From Budorcas taxicolor (lineage: Eukaryota; Chordata; Mammalia; Artiodactyla; Bovidae), in contig NC_068930.1 in the NCBI RefSeq assembly GCF_023091745.1, positions 13,786,262 through 13,850,261 of the forward strand: DNA of 64,000 nt, written 5' to 3'. The notes under the pieces are model-generated. The model saw nothing but the letters and a program-made list of their open reading frames with translations, was not told the DNA's origin and ran no database searches. Within the stretch, counting starts at the first letter, position 1; each line of letters opens with the position of its first letter. The position numbers and the translations under genes are program-made. Positions 21,736 to 33,107 of this stretch are shown one piece after another.

Positions 21736-21879
21736 TATCCTGATAAGATAAAATTTTCTTTTTATCCTGATAAGAACACTCAACATGAGATCAAACCCTA
21801 AGAAATTTTAGGTATATGTATGATATTTATTGTTCACTAAATGCTCAAAGGTATGCAGCAGACCCTTAGAATGTAACCA

Positions 21880-22310
21880 TCTTCCATAACTGAGGTTTTG
21901 TACACATTGAATAGCAACCTCCCATGTCTCCTTCCCTCAGCCACTGGTTCCCATCATTGCAATTCTGCTTTTGTGAGTTTGACTATTTTAGATACTTCAT
22001 GTAAGTGGAATCATGCACTATTGGTCCTTCCACAACTGGCTTATTTCACTTAGCATAAAATCCTTAGGGTTCATCCATGTTGTCACAAATAGCAGAACTT
22101 TCTTCTTTTTAAAGTTTAAATAATACTTTACTGTTATGTATACACCACATTTTCTTTATCTGTTGATGGACATTTAGGCTATTTCCATAAAGCTATGGTT
22201 AACAAAGCTGCAATGAACATGGGAATGAATGTATCTCTTCAAGAATTTGATTTCAGTTCTTTCGGGTAAACAGTCAGAAGCAGGATTGCTGGGTCATAGG
22301 GTTGCTTTTT
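21880..22310 (-). mobile_element. ancient L1 3' region
   Basis: Reverse-sense old mammalian L1: CCATCTTCCATAACTGAGG, TTCATGTAAGTGGAATCATG, TGGCTTATTTCACTTAGCAT, TTCATCCATGTTGTCACAAA, TATCTGTTGATGGACATTTA, AACAAAGCTGCAATGAACAT and GCAGGATTGCTGGGTCATAG. Diverged, with undefined ends. Confidence 0.7.
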
Positions 22311-22314
22311 TAAA

Positions 22315-23640
22315 GGATGATCTGCAGCACTTAAGGGTAAGACAGATAACACAGAAGCTAGTTAGAAGGCTGTTATGGTCTGTGGGAGAGAAGGAGAGCC
22401 TGAGCTGCATTGAGGGGATGGAAAGGAGCCAACAGACTTGTGTTGACCTCTACGCGACTAGCCTTTCATGCAAGAAAAGGCATCAGCTGTCTACTTTCTC
22501 TGGTTGCCAGAAAGTTCTCTGTTCCCAAACTTCTCCCTTTGCCAAAGTACCTGATAATCCCAGTGCATCTCACTCAAATCAGTTCAAGAAGGAAAGCTCC
22601 CTTGAAACAAAATAAAACAAAACAAAAACAGGTTTCTGGGAGGCATGGCACATTATCAATAATATCGCCTTATACTGGCCCAGGGAAATATTTCCCAAAG
22701 TGTGTTCTGTGGGACACTGTGGTCTGTCAGACATTAATATTTATCCCATTAAACAGAGGAAAAGGGTTTGTGATGAAATTTCTTGGGAGATTCTCTGGGT
22801 CAAACAGATTTATTTGCTGCTATGTTTTTAAGCCTCTAATTCCTAATGTGCACTATAAATATCTAAAACAGGGATATAGACTGTGTTTTTTCTCAAGGGC
22901 TTTGGGCCACTTTTTCATAGAGCTTCTCCTACGAATATAGTTTTAAGTGACAATTTTGAAAACCTTCGATATATAGAGAACTTATAGGTAACAAAGGACT
23001 TTCCCTCAAGAGCTTCATAACTGGGGCAAGGCAAACTTTACTGCAGATGTTTTAGCAGAAAGAAGCAGATGCTCAGAGTTGCCAGTGCCTTATTTTTACT
23101 CATAGAGCATCTGAGAGGAAGAATTTGGGACTTAAAACCCAAATTTTCTGACTTCAGGTCTTAGGGAGCTTCCTGCTGGGCCACAAATACCATTGCTGCC
23201 CATAGCTAAAAGCAGTGGATGGAAAGAGACCACAGATACTATAAGTGAATGGAGCTCGGCAGAATGCTTAAGGACTTGGAGGATAAAAGTATGGACATGT
23301 TCAGATAGCCATGTCATCTATGTAAAATCTTGGAAAACTGTCAGCACTGGTATCCAATATGTGATATTCAACTGGGGAGTGCAAATGTACTCTGTACAAA
23401 TTGTACCTATTCCTTGACATTACCACCTGAAGTCACTGCCATATTAGGTGGAACTGGTGCTTCTACGGTCCTTGTTTCTTTGTATAATCATTTATTTGTT
23501 CAGTGGACACTTATAAAGACATATTGATTCAATCATAGCATCCTTTCAGCCTAGATATGGCTCTGACTCCCCAACACTGGTATAGCTATTTCACAAGGCT
23601 CCCTTAAGCTGAGCACTCTCTCTGGCTATGTAATGTTCAT
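22315..23640. other. non-coding DNA; possible old DNA-transposon piece at 22675-22800
   Basis: No gene. CCCAAAGTGTGTTCTGTGGG at 22695-22714 and the following GTTTGTGATGAAATTTCTTG resemble non-autonomous hAT elements, but I cannot name the family. An AAACAAAACAAAAC tract lies near 22608. Frames of 128 and 176 codons at 22229-22940 overlap old L1 sequence and have no motif. Confidence 0.35.
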
Positions 23641-23653
23641 AATATGAAAGGTC

Positions 23654-24027
23654 TCATGCTTTCAAACTGTGGTGCTGGAGAAGACTCTTGAGAGTCCCAT
23701 GGAGAGCAAGGAGTTCAAACCAGTCAACCCTAAAGGAAATCAACCGTGAATACTCATTGGAAGGACTGATGTTAAGCTGAAGCTCCAATTCTTTCACCAC
23801 CTAATTCGAAGAACCTACTCATTGGAAAAGACCCTGATGCTGGGAAAGATTGACGGCAAAAGGAGAAGGGGGTGGAAGAGGATGAGAGGGTTAGATAACA
23901 TCACCAACTCAATGGAGATGAATTTGAGCAAACTTAGGAGATAGTGAAGGACAGAGGAGTCTGGAATGCTGCAGTCCATGGCGTAGCAAAGAGTTGGACA
24001 AAATTTAGCAACTGAACAACAACAAAA
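23654..24027 (+). mobile_element. BovB LINE 3' fragment, older subfamily
   Basis: Starts TCATGCTTTCAAACTGTGG and carries the C-terminal ORF2 block and 3' end, diverged and with deletions. It ends ACTGAACAACAACAA instead of the repeated CTGAA tail, marking an older subfamily shared with the copy at 34388. Target duplication AATATGAAAGGTC (23641-23653) / AATATGAAGGGTC (24028-24040), one mismatch. Confidence 0.9.
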
Positions 24028-24164
24028 AATATGAAGGGTCACCTCATTTTAAGATTAATCCATTCCAATTGGATGAGGAAGGTTTTGCCATAATTGTGCA
24101 AACTTGGAAAGGAAGCTGGGTATAACACAGAACCTGCCTGCAGACTCTCACCAGAATACCATTG

Positions 24165-24420
24165 CTCAAGTAGTCATTCAACATTATACAGCAGCAAACT
24201 CAGTGCAAAATGTATGCTAAAAACTAGGAATAGTCATGGTCAACAGAGACATGACCTCTGCCTTCACAGGAAATTGGACTTCACTAGGGAAGGCAACTGT
24301 AGAATGCATCATTTTAAGTGATTGAGTAAATAATTTAAAACAGGAACAAATAGTAGGAATAATGAAGCTCTAAAAGGGAGCCTAACAATTTTTCTAATAT
24401 GGTGGTCAGTAAAGACTATG
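24165..24420 (-). mobile_element. possible L2 LINE 3' fragment
   Basis: TAGTCATTCAACATTATACA, AAAACTAGGAATAGTCATGG, ACATGACCTCTGCCTTCACA, GAGTAAATAATTTAAAACAG and AAAGGGAGCCTAAC run in the reverse-sense order of L2. Ends uncertain. Confidence 0.4.
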
Positions 24421-24424
24421 TGGA

Positions 24425-24838
24425 TTTTCTTTAGCTCATCTCATCTGAAGATATCTGCAAAATGTGAAGAGACTCCAGCAATATTTTCCAAAGAATCCTC
24501 TACAGAACCTAGCCCTATGTATTTGGGAGTCACCTTGATTATACAAAGTTCAGCGGGCTTATTGTCCAAAGAATCTGTTGGTCTTTAGTGTGCAAGTTTT
24601 CTTTTGAATCTCAAAGGGAAGCTCTGGAGAGGGGCAGCTCCCAAACTTGATGGGGAACATGTTTGTGTAGAGTACTTATTGCAATGGTGATCCAAGGAAG
24701 ACAATTTTAAAACATAACAATAGATGTCCAAGATCTCTCCCAATTTTAAAGTTCAATGATTATATCTTCAGGCATGTCTTTCATTTTACAATGCCCAGCT
24801 ATTTTCAACTAAGATTTTCCTCAGTGAGCAGGTCAATG
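24425..24838. other. unique non-coding DNA, no gene seen
   Basis: No recognised repeat or exon. Confidence 0.4.
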
Positions 24839-24850
24839 TAACTTTATATT

Positions 24851-25045
24851 GTGTGCATGCTAAGTTGCTTCAGTAATGTCTGACTCCGTGCGACCCTATG
24901 GACTGCAGCCTGCCAGGCTCCTCTGTCCATGGGATTCTCTAGGCAAGAATACTGGAATGGATTGCCATGTCCTCCTCCAGGGATCAAACCCATGCCTGTT
25001 ATATCCCCTGCATTGACAGGTAGATTCTTTACCACTAGTGCCACC
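24851..25045 (-). mobile_element. Bov-tA SINE
   Basis: Reverse-sense Bov-tA from GTGTGCATGCTAAGTTGCTT to TTTACCACTAGTGCCACC. The direct repeat AACTTTATATT is perfect at 24840-24850 and 25046-25056. A 12-base stretch is missing in the centre relative to neighbours (CCTCCTCCAGGGATCAAACC). Confidence 0.93.
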
Positions 25046-25223
25046 AACTTTATATTACCTGCTCCCTGATCCAGAAATCTGGAAGAAGTATGTTAAAAGT
25101 CAGAAATCTGGGAAATCCTATGACTTCTTCTTGGTAAAATGGCACCTGGGGAGCAAAAACCATATCTATCTTTCTTATAAACCAACTCTCAGCTACACAA
25201 AGTGGATGTAAGGGCTTTCTCCC

Positions 25224-25440
25224 TGGCTGTTGTTGTTTAGTTACTAAGTTGTGTCCAATTCTTTTGCAGCCCCATGGACTGAAACCCGCCAGGCTCCTCT
25301 GTCTGTGGGGTTTCCCAGACAAGAATACTGGAGTGGGTTGCCATTTCCTTCTCCAGGGGATCTTCCCGACCCAGGGATCAAACCTGCATCTTCTGCAATG
25401 GCATGCAGATCCTTTACCACTGAGCCACCTGGGAAGCCCT
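25224..25440 (-). mobile_element. Bov-tA SINE
   Basis: Reverse-sense Bov-tA: GTTGTTTAGTTACTAAGTTG, GCAGCCCCATGGACTGAAAC, CATTTCCTTCTCCAGGGGAT, TTTACCACTGAGCCACCTGG, GAAGCCC. A weak match (CTTTCTCC / CCTTCTCC) at the flanks may be the TSD. Four overlapping open frames of 79-143 codons on both strands here are all SINE readings. Confidence 0.9.
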
Positions 25441-25572
25441 TCTCCTCGATACTGCTTTGCACAGCACCAGCAGGGAGCCATGTATCATAAAAAGTGCAGG
25501 CTGTGAACCTCACCTGCTCACCTTCTGTAGTCACAGAATGATATCTAGAGCCTCTGGCAATAGCATTGGTTC

Positions 25573-25926
25573 TTTTTTTGATTTGTGATCTTTATTTAAT
25601 CATTTTTGCCTGTGCTGTGTCTTCATCGCTGCCCACAGGGTTTTTATCTCATTGCTGCAAGCGGGGGCTACTCTCCAGTTGCAGAGCTGGGGCTTCTCAT
25701 GGCACGGCTTCTCTTGATGCGGAGCACGGGCTCTAGGGCAGGCGAGTTTCAGTGCCTGCATCACATGGGCTCCAGTAGCTGTGGCCCTAGAGCACACACT
25801 CAGTATATGTGGGGCACAGGTTTAGTTGCTTCACAGCATGTGGGATTCTCATGAATCAGTGAGTGAACCTGTGTCTCCTGTATTGACAGGCAATTTCTTT
25901 ACCACTGAGCCAACCAAGGAAGCCCA
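25573..25926 (-). mobile_element. CHR-type SINE
   Basis: Reverse-sense cetartiodactyl SINE of about 350 bp: TTTTGCCTGTGCTGTGTCTT, GCAAGCGGGGGCTACTCTCC, GGCTTCTCATGGCACGGCTT, GGAGCACGGGCTCTAGGGCA, GTTTAGTTGCTTCACAGCAT, GTGGGATTCTC, and a tRNA-like head (TTTACCACTGAGCCAACCAA). The 82-codon frame at 25606-25854 lies within it. Confidence 0.85.
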
Positions 25927-25929
25927 TTG

Positions 25930-26610
25930 GCATCAATTCTGAAAGAGGTTCCTGGGTGGACACAACATGCTGGCCTCCCTGTTGGCTCACCTCTTACAAA
26001 GTATGTTAGTGGATTCTGTGAGAGCTTTTCTACTTATTGTCATGCTGTGCTACTCTCCCAGGAAGGAGAATCCTGACTTCAAAGTCTTCCTTCAGTCTGT
26101 TTTTATATCTACATCACATCCAGCAGCTCACTCAAAGCTTCTGCCATGTCAGCCTCTGCCTGCCTGGATGATACAGGCAGCTGGAATGGGAAAAATTACA
26201 TGCTCATCATCCAGGGGTCATTTTAATAGAAATACTCCCATCGATTAGAGTTCCATCCTTTGGGACCAAAGTCTTTATCTTTGTTCCAAACTGAACATGT
26301 CTGTTATTCACTCTACATGGTGATTCTATCAGTAATGAACACCAGTTTTCAGGAATACCCACCTTGACTCGGAGGTTCTCTTCTCTGGGTAATACAGACT
26401 TCTGCTTTTCCTATGGATGGACTGGTATTTTTTCACCGTGACTGTCATGTCTTAGTGTTTCTACGTGTTTCTTAGGATGTAGCATGATAGATAAGCACAC
26501 CACTCTGGTTGTTACCTGATCTCGAGTAAGATGATCCCTTCTTAAATACAGTACCCATATTTCTATAACCAAAGCAACACTGTATTAGCTTACTAGGTAT
26601 CACAGCATAC
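25930..26610. other. non-coding DNA, no gene seen
   Basis: No repeat could be named with confidence; its distal part may continue the CR1/L3 element annotated next. Confidence 0.35.
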
Positions 26611-26619
26611 AGTTGACAC

Positions 26620-27110
26620 CCACGGGCTCTGTTTCACAGTTGAAGCCACCAGTCTTGTCCAGAGAGTCTTTGATTAAGCCACAGTTTTCACATCCAGTAA
26701 TTTCAGGCCTTTTGTTTTCTTTGGATGAAAGTGCAACACTTTACATTTGTTCCAGTGACATGACTGTATATTTTGGCTCATCATTCGCATCCATTCACAT
26801 TCTTTCATTCACTGTGTTCAAGATCCTTGCTGGGTTTGTGTAAGAAAATTTGATGAGCATGCCATCTATGTCATCTTTCAGATCCCAGATATAAATGTGG
26901 AACAAGATGAGGCTGAGTGCAGGGAGGTCATGACATGCTCCTAGAAACATTGTCCCTCAGTGACATTAATTCACTTAATTACCTATCTCTGGGAACTTGT
27001 TTAGCCAAGTCCAAGACTCTTTCGTGAGCTCACATTTTACTATTTGGACTACTAGTATATCAGGAAAGGCTCTGTATACTCAGACGGACTTTTCAGAAGA
27101 TTGCTTAATT
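26620..27110 (-). mobile_element. CR1/L3-type LINE reverse-transcriptase fragment
   Basis: The order TTGTTCCAGTGACATGACTG, CACTGTGTTCAAGATCCTTG, AAATTTGATGAGCATGCCAT, CAGATCCCAGATATAAATG, TGGAACAAGATGAGGCTGAG, CATTAATTCACTTAATTACC follows the reverse sense of ancient CR1/L3 LINEs found across amniotes. In that family the segment to the right encodes the reverse-transcriptase 'FSKAFD' region. For an element this old the match is long and readable. No intact frame survives, and the boundaries are approximate. Confidence 0.5.
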
Positions 27111-27114
27111 TTCT

Positions 27115-27190
27115 CTGCATGTCTGTGTGGGATTTGTATATGTCTGTGTATTTCTCTATGTGTCTGTGTTTCTGTGTATGTGTGTGTACA
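27115..27190. repeat. TGTCTGTG-rich simple repeat
   Basis: Degenerate tract of TGTCTGTGTG / TATGTGTCTGTG words; the open frames across it (26997-27215, 27080-27352) are low-complexity readings. Confidence 0.8.
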
Positions 27191-27194
27191 AAAA

Positions 27195-27884
27195 GATTTA
27201 GGAGCTCCTGAATAGCATAAGAAGAAAAAGCACTTCTTTTTAATAAGAAGCCTTATGAAATAGCTTGTGTTACAGGAGTGAAGTCCCAGAAAGTCATCTT
27301 TGTGATCAGTGTCTGCATCATCTCTGTGATTTGTCACGAACTGATTCAACACAAAAGTTATCTGGAAAAATTAAGCTCTCAAAGAAATCTTGGCAGTACT
27401 CTGCCTTTTCCTGGATTTCAGGGGAAAATTTTGATTTGTGATCTCTTAAGTCTGTAACAATTTGCTATTTCTAATTTATTGCTTCATTTGTGACTGCTGC
27501 TAAGGCAAGGTAAATTTATTCTGATTTGCACAACCTAAGTCCTTCCTCTGACAGTGACTAATTATTACCTGAGTTAAAATAATGAAAGTGTCGGAAAGTG
27601 TCCGAATGCAATTTGTTAGGAAAACATGTGGCATGCTGTGTTACCCCAGACCAGAAAAGCCTAAGTGATCAGAAACCATGGAGAATTAAGAGATGGTTTT
27701 TTTTTTCCCCTCAAAGGTTGTAAATCAATGTAGAAAATTTTAAGAACTTTCATGCCAAAGAACTGAATTTGGTGACATAAAGAGTGCTTGTCAGTTCTTA
27801 AATGTCTCATATCTTAATAAAAGTAATATTTTTAGAGAACTCATCAAAAATGACACAATAACAATATACAAGGTGTAAAGAGAA
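27195..27884. other. unique non-coding DNA, no gene seen
   Basis: No repeat or exon recognised. Confidence 0.4.
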
Positions 27885-28080
27885 CCAATATTTGGCAAAT
27901 GCCTACTATGCTCTTGATGTCACTATCCTGATCATACCAGGTGCTTCATCTAATTTTCATAACAATTCCTTATGGACTTATTCTAAATTTTCTTATTTTC
28001 TTCCTCAGCATACAGAGACTTCAAGTGTGTGTAACTGTCTCAAGGACAAACTGATAAGTATGAAAGCTGTATTTTCAACA
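27885..28080 (-). mobile_element. MIR SINE
   Basis: Reverse-sense MIR order: GCAAATGCCTACTATGCTCT, CCAGGTGCTTCATCTAATTT, TCATAACAATTCCTTATGG, CAGCATACAGAGACTTCAAG, TGTGTAACTGTCTCAAGGAC. Ends approximate. Confidence 0.55.
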
Positions 28081-28178
28081 CCAACTTCTGATTCGAGAGC
28101 TGCCATATCAACGTTGCACTGAAAGTTGACTCTATTTAACGTGTAAAGCAATTTAAAATATAAAATTACCCAATGAAG

Positions 28179-28590
28179 TGAGAGTTGGACTGTGAAGAAG
28201 GCTGACACCAAAGAATTGATGCTTTTGAAGTGTGGTGTTGGAAAAGACTCTCGAGAGTCCCTTGGACTGCAAGGAGATCCAACCAGTCCATTCTGAAGGA
28301 GATCAGCCCTGGGTGTTCTTTGGAAGGAATGATGCTGAAGCTGAAGCTCCAATACTTTGGCCACCTCATGCGAAGAGTTGACTCATTGGAAAAGACTCTG
28401 ATGATGGGAGGGATTTGGGGCAGGAGGAGAAGAGGATGACAGAGGATGAGATAGCTGGAGGGTATCACTGACTCGCTGGACGTGAGTCTGAGTGAACTTC
28501 GGGAGCTGGTGATGGACAAGGAGGCCTGGTGTGCTGCGATTCATGGGGTCACAAAGAGTCGGACACGACTAAGCAACTGAACTGAACTGA
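28179..28590 (+). mobile_element. BovB LINE 3' fragment
   Basis: Starts TGAGAGTTGGACTGTGAAGA and runs to the ACTGAACTGA tail. A one-base loss near 28204 and a one-base insertion in GGGATTTGGGGCAGG (about 28413) shift the frame; part of the C-terminus is readable at 28230-28439 (WTARRSNQSILKEISPGCSL, LKLQYFGHLMRRVDSLEKTL). TSD ACCCAATGAAG (28168-28178) / ACCCAATTAAG (28591-28601), one mismatch. Confidence 0.93.
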
Positions 28591-28604
28591 ACCCAATTAA
28601 GCTC

Positions 28605-29525
28605 CTATTCAAGAAGCTAGATGTATGGAAACACATTTTTATATACTAGAACTAATTATTAAAACAGAGAGTGATAAACTGAGACCTGAAGTGAGTAACA
28701 GAATTTGACAGAGAAACTGGAGAGCCAAAGAATTCCTCATTTGTATCTTTTCCAAAAGCAATGTCTGGCCCAAAGTTGGATACTTTCTGACTTCCAACTT
28801 CTCTGTGACTTACTCAGTCTCCAAATACTTTTTTGTTTTTTTTAATTTCAACACTCTCTTTAAAAAATTTTTGACCCAAATACGTTAGACCTGTCAGGAT
28901 TACTCCAGGTAAAATATGTATAATCATAATAGTAATGATGATGAAACTAAGTTTCCAAAAGGGTTGTCATTTTAAATTAATGGTATAATTTATATGTGCA
29001 CAGTACATTTGTAAAAAGTACTAACTAGATTTTGGCAATTTTAAACTACAGTATAACAAAAATGTGGAAGCTCTGCTTCTTCATGAGAAAAACTCTGTTA
29101 TAAAGATGAATACTTCAATAAATCTCAATTAAGATACTTCAGCTTACAAGGTCATTAAAGATACCAGTATTGTTAATTTAAGGCACTGTTTCAAATGTAT
29201 TCCATATTTTGTATTAAATAATATTAACCAAATACTTTAAAAATATTGTAGGTAATGTTCATACAGAAGAAGAATTTCTTAATTTGATCATATTTTCAAT
29301 TGCTAATCATGAAAAGAAAAATATTTCCAGAGTTTTCACCTGCAAGATGCTAATATATGTTGTAGATGTAGCTAGGAGGGAGCCTCATCAGTATAATATA
29401 TTGAGGGTTTCTGACTAATATCACCTTCAACATTCTTAAAGGGACCCTAACCTTTAAGAAGGTGGTTGTAACTTAGCCACATGGTCAATCAAAAATCTCC
29501 TCTATGGCAAAATTAACCTTCAACC
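28605..29525. other. AT-rich non-coding DNA, no gene seen
   Basis: No repeat could be named; no open frame with a motif. Confidence 0.4.
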
Positions 29526-29529
29526 CAAT

Positions 29530-29985
29530 ATTCACTAATGCAGTGAATGTGGCATGTAATAGAATACTATCCATGCCCGAAAAAGGAATGAGTGTTGACA
29601 CATATTAATATTACCACATGTATGAACTTTAATGACATTATACTAGGTGAAATAAACCAAATACAAAAAGAAAATTTATGATTCCACACACTTGAGGAAT
29701 CTTGAAGAGTCAAATTCATTGAGACAGAAAGTAGATTGGTGATTTACAAGGGCTGGAAGGAGGAGGAATGGGAAGTAATTATTTAATGGATAGAGCTTCA
29801 GTTAGAGAAAGTGAAGCATTTCTGGAGCTGGATGGTGGCAATGATTGCAAAACAAAGTGAATGGACACAATGCCACTGAACTTTACACTTAAAAAGGGTT
29901 AAAAGAATAAATTTTATGTTATGTTTGATTTATCACAATGAACTATAACTGATTTTCAGTTTAAGAAATGTATGGTCTTGTAAAT
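29530..29985 (+). mobile_element. ancient L1 3' end
   Basis: Plus-sense old mammalian L1: GAATACTATCCATGCCCGAA, CATGTATGAACTTTAATGAC, ATTATACTAGGTGAAATAAA, GATTCCACACACTTGAGGAA, GAGACAGAAAGTAGATTGGT, GGGCTGGAAGGAGGAGGAAT, TGCCACTGAACTTTACACTT and TTTTATGTTATG. Diverged but complete in order. Confidence 0.8.
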
Positions 29986-30325
29986 TGTTTCCTTGTAAAT
30001 TGCTTTCTGAAATATATTTTCTGAGAGGAAACAAGTTAGGATAGGGTCAAAGCAAAGAAAAACTTCAAAGCTAGGCAAAGTATTTTTTAAACACTATTGT
30101 TGAACGGATAATATGTGCATCTGATAAAGATGTAAATTTTTCAACAATGTATATAATAAAACTTAAGTCTTTCTTCCTAGTTCTCCTGTCATTGAAGGCA
30201 GCCATTATTATCACTTGTGATATAGTTTCCCAAGAGATTCTCACATAAACATGTAAGTATTTATAAAAGTATTTTTTCAAAAAAGAACTTCTTGCTTTCT
30301 TCACATAAGACATCTTGAAAATTCT

Positions 30326-33093
30326 TTTTTTTAATTAATTAATCTATTTTAATTAGAGGCTAATTACTTTACAATATTGTAGTGGTTTTTGCCATATATT
30401 GACATGAATCAGCCATGGGTGTACCTGTGTTCCCCATCCTGAACCCCCGCCCCCCACCTCCCTCCCCATCCCATCCCTCAGGGTCATCCCAGTGCACTGG
30501 CCTTGAGCACCTGCCTCATACATCGAACCTGGACTGGCTATCTATTTCACATATGATAATATACATGCTATTCTCTCAAATCATCCCACCCTTGCCTTCT
30601 ACAGAGTCCAAAAGTCTGTTCCTTATATCTGTGTCTCTTTTGCTGTATCACATATAGGGTCATCATTACCATCTTTCTGTATTCCAGATATATGCATTAA
30701 TATACTGTATTGGTGTTTTTCTTTCTGATTCACTTTAGTCTGTATAATAGGCTCCAGTTTTATCCACCTAATTAGAACTGATTCAAATGTGTTCTATTTA
30801 ATAGCTGAGTAATATTCCACTGTGTATATGTACCACAGCTTTCTTATCCATTCCTCTGCCAATGGACATTTAGGTTGCTTCTATGTCCCACCTATCGCGA
30901 ACAGTGCTGCAATGAACACTCGGGTACATGTGTCTCTTTCAATTCTGGTTTCCTCAGTGTGTATGCCCAGCAGTGGGATTGCTGGGTATTATGGCAGTTC
31001 TATTTCCAGTTTTTTAAGAAATTGCCACACTGTTCTCTGTAGTGGCTGTACTAGCTTACATTTCCACTAACAGTATAAGAGGGTTCCCTTTTCTCCACAC
31101 CTTCTCTAGCATTAATTGTTTGTAAACTTTTGGATCACAGCCATTCTGACTGGTATGAAATGGTACCTCATTATGGTTTTGATTTGCATTTCTCTGATCA
31201 CAAGTGATGTTGACCATCTTTTCATCTGTAGTTAGCCATCTGTATGTCTTCTTTGGAGAAGTGTCTGTTTAGTTCTTTGGGCCAATTTTTGATTGGGTCA
31301 TTTATTTTTCTAGTATTCAGCTGCATGAGCTGCTTGTATATTTTGGAGATTAATTCTTTGTCAGTTGCTTCATTTGCTATTATTTTCTCCCATTCTGAAG
31401 GCTAACTTTTCACCTTGCTTACAGTTTCCTTTGTTGTACAAAAGACTTTAAGTTTAATTTGGTCCCATTTATTTATTTTTGCTTTTATTTCCATTACTCT
31501 GGGAGGTGGGTCATAGGGGATCCTGCTGTGATTTATGTCAGAGAGTATTTTGCCTATGTTTTCCTCTAGGAGTTTTATAGTTTCTGGTCTTACATTTAGA
31601 TCTTTAATCCATTTTGAGTTTATTTTTGTGTATGGTGTTAGAAAGTGTTCTAGTTTCATTCTTTTACAAGTGGTTGGCCAGTTTTCCCAGCACCATTTGT
31701 TAAAGAGATTGTATTTTCTCCATTGTATATCCTTGCCTCCTTTGTCAAAGATAAGGTGTCCATAGGCATGTGGATTTATCTCTGGGCTTTTTATTTTGTT
31801 CCATTGATCTATATTTCTGTCTTTGTGCCAAAACTGTACTGTTTTGATGACTATAGCTTTGTAGTTTAGCCTGAAGTCAGGCAAGTTGATTCCTCCAATT
31901 CCATCCTTCTTTCTCAAGATTGCTTTAACTATTTGAGGTTTTTTTGTATTTCCATACAAATTGTGAAATTATTTTTTCTAGTTCTGTGAAAAATACTGTT
32001 GGTAGCTTGATAGGGATTGCAATGAATCTATAGATTACTTTGGGTAGTACACTCATTTTCACTCTATTGATTCTTCTGATCCATGAACATGGTATATTTC
32101 TTCATCTATTTGTGTCACCTTTGATTTCTTTCATCAGTGTTTTGTGGTTTTCTATACATAGGTCTTCTGTTTCTTTAAGTAGATTTATTCCTAAGTATTT
32201 TATTCATTTCATTGCAATGGTGAATGGAATTGTTTCCTTTACTTCTCTTTCTGTTTTCTCATTGTTAGTGTAATGTAAGGGATTTCTGTGTGTTAATTTT
32301 ATATCCTGAAACTTTACTATATTTATTGATTAGCTCTAGTAGTTTTCTGGTGGTGTCTTTAGGGTTTTCTATGTAGAGGATCATGTCATCTACAAACAGT
32401 GAGAGTTTACTTCTTTTCCAATTTGGATTCCTTTTATTTATTTTTCTTCTCTCATCCCCATGGCTAAAACTTCCAAAACTATGTTGAACAGTAGTGGTGA
32501 GAGTGGGCACTCTTGTCTTGTTCCTGACTTGAAGGGAAATGCTTTCAATTTTTCATCAGTGAGGATAATGTTTGCTGTGGGTTTATTATATATGGCCTTT
32601 TTCTTTATGTTGAGGTATGTTCATTCTATGCCTGCTTTCTGGAGGGTTTTTTTTATCATAAATAAATGTTGAATTTTGCCAAAGTCTTTCTCTGCATCTA
32701 TTGAGATAATCATATGGTTTGTATCTTTCAATTTGTTACTGTGGTGTATCACATTGATTGATTTGTGAATATTGAAGAATCCTTGCATCCCTGGGATAAA
32801 ACCCACTTGGTCATGATGTATGATCTTTTTACAATGTTGCTGGATTCTGTTTACTAGAATATTGTTGAGGATTTTTGCATCTAAGTTCATCAGTGATATT
32901 GGCCTGTAGTTTTCTTTTTTTGTGGCATCATTGTTTGGTTTTGGTATTAGGGTGATGTTGGCCTCATAGAATGAGTTTGGCAGTTTGCCTTCCTCTGCAA
33001 ATTCTTGGAAGAGTTTGAGTAGAATAGGTGTAAGCTCTTCTCTAAATTTTTGGTAGGAAAATTCTTGAAGATTTTTGAAAAATTTCAAGAAAA
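30326..33093 (-). mobile_element. L1 (bovine type), 2.77 kb, 5'-truncated, with exact TSD
   Basis: The longest transposon in the window. From left to right: A-tail read as T, 3' UTR (to about 30680), then ORF2 to about 33056, followed by some 37 bp that do not continue the L1 (33057-33093). The direct repeat ATCTTGAAAATTCT is perfect at 30312-30325 and 33094-33107. The stretch next to the 5' junction is an imperfect palindrome, TCTTGAAGATTTTT... to ...TTTCAAGA (33063-33090), so the 5' end probably includes filler made during integration. Confidence 0.95.
30683..33056 (-). pseudogene. L1 ORF2 remnant (reverse transcriptase and C-terminus)
   Basis: Read leftward. The reverse-transcriptase fingers and palm are open from 33056 to 32621, with YRPISLMN (about 32908-32885), DQVGFIPGMQ and a motif-A region reading SIDAEKDFGK, in which the first aspartate (about 32698-32696) is kept but the later residues have changed. 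The polymerase motif reads LFVDDMILYIENP at about 32396-32358, with FVDD where this family has FADD. The frame breaks, then a long open piece 31959-31402 holds the thumb and C-terminal part (AILRKKDGIGGINLPDFRLN, NKWCWENWPTTCKRMKLEHF, LNVRPETIKLLEENIG). The endonuclease domain is absent by truncation. Inactive. Confidence 0.9.
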
Positions 33094-33107
33094 ATCTTGA
33101 AAATTCT

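Noticed and set aside
22229..22940. Frames of 128 and 176 codons
   Set aside because: They start in old L1 sequence, overlap each other in different frames and have no motif.
25050..25534. Overlapping frames of 96 and 143 codons on the minus strand
   Set aside because: They read through a Bov-tA SINE in different frames.
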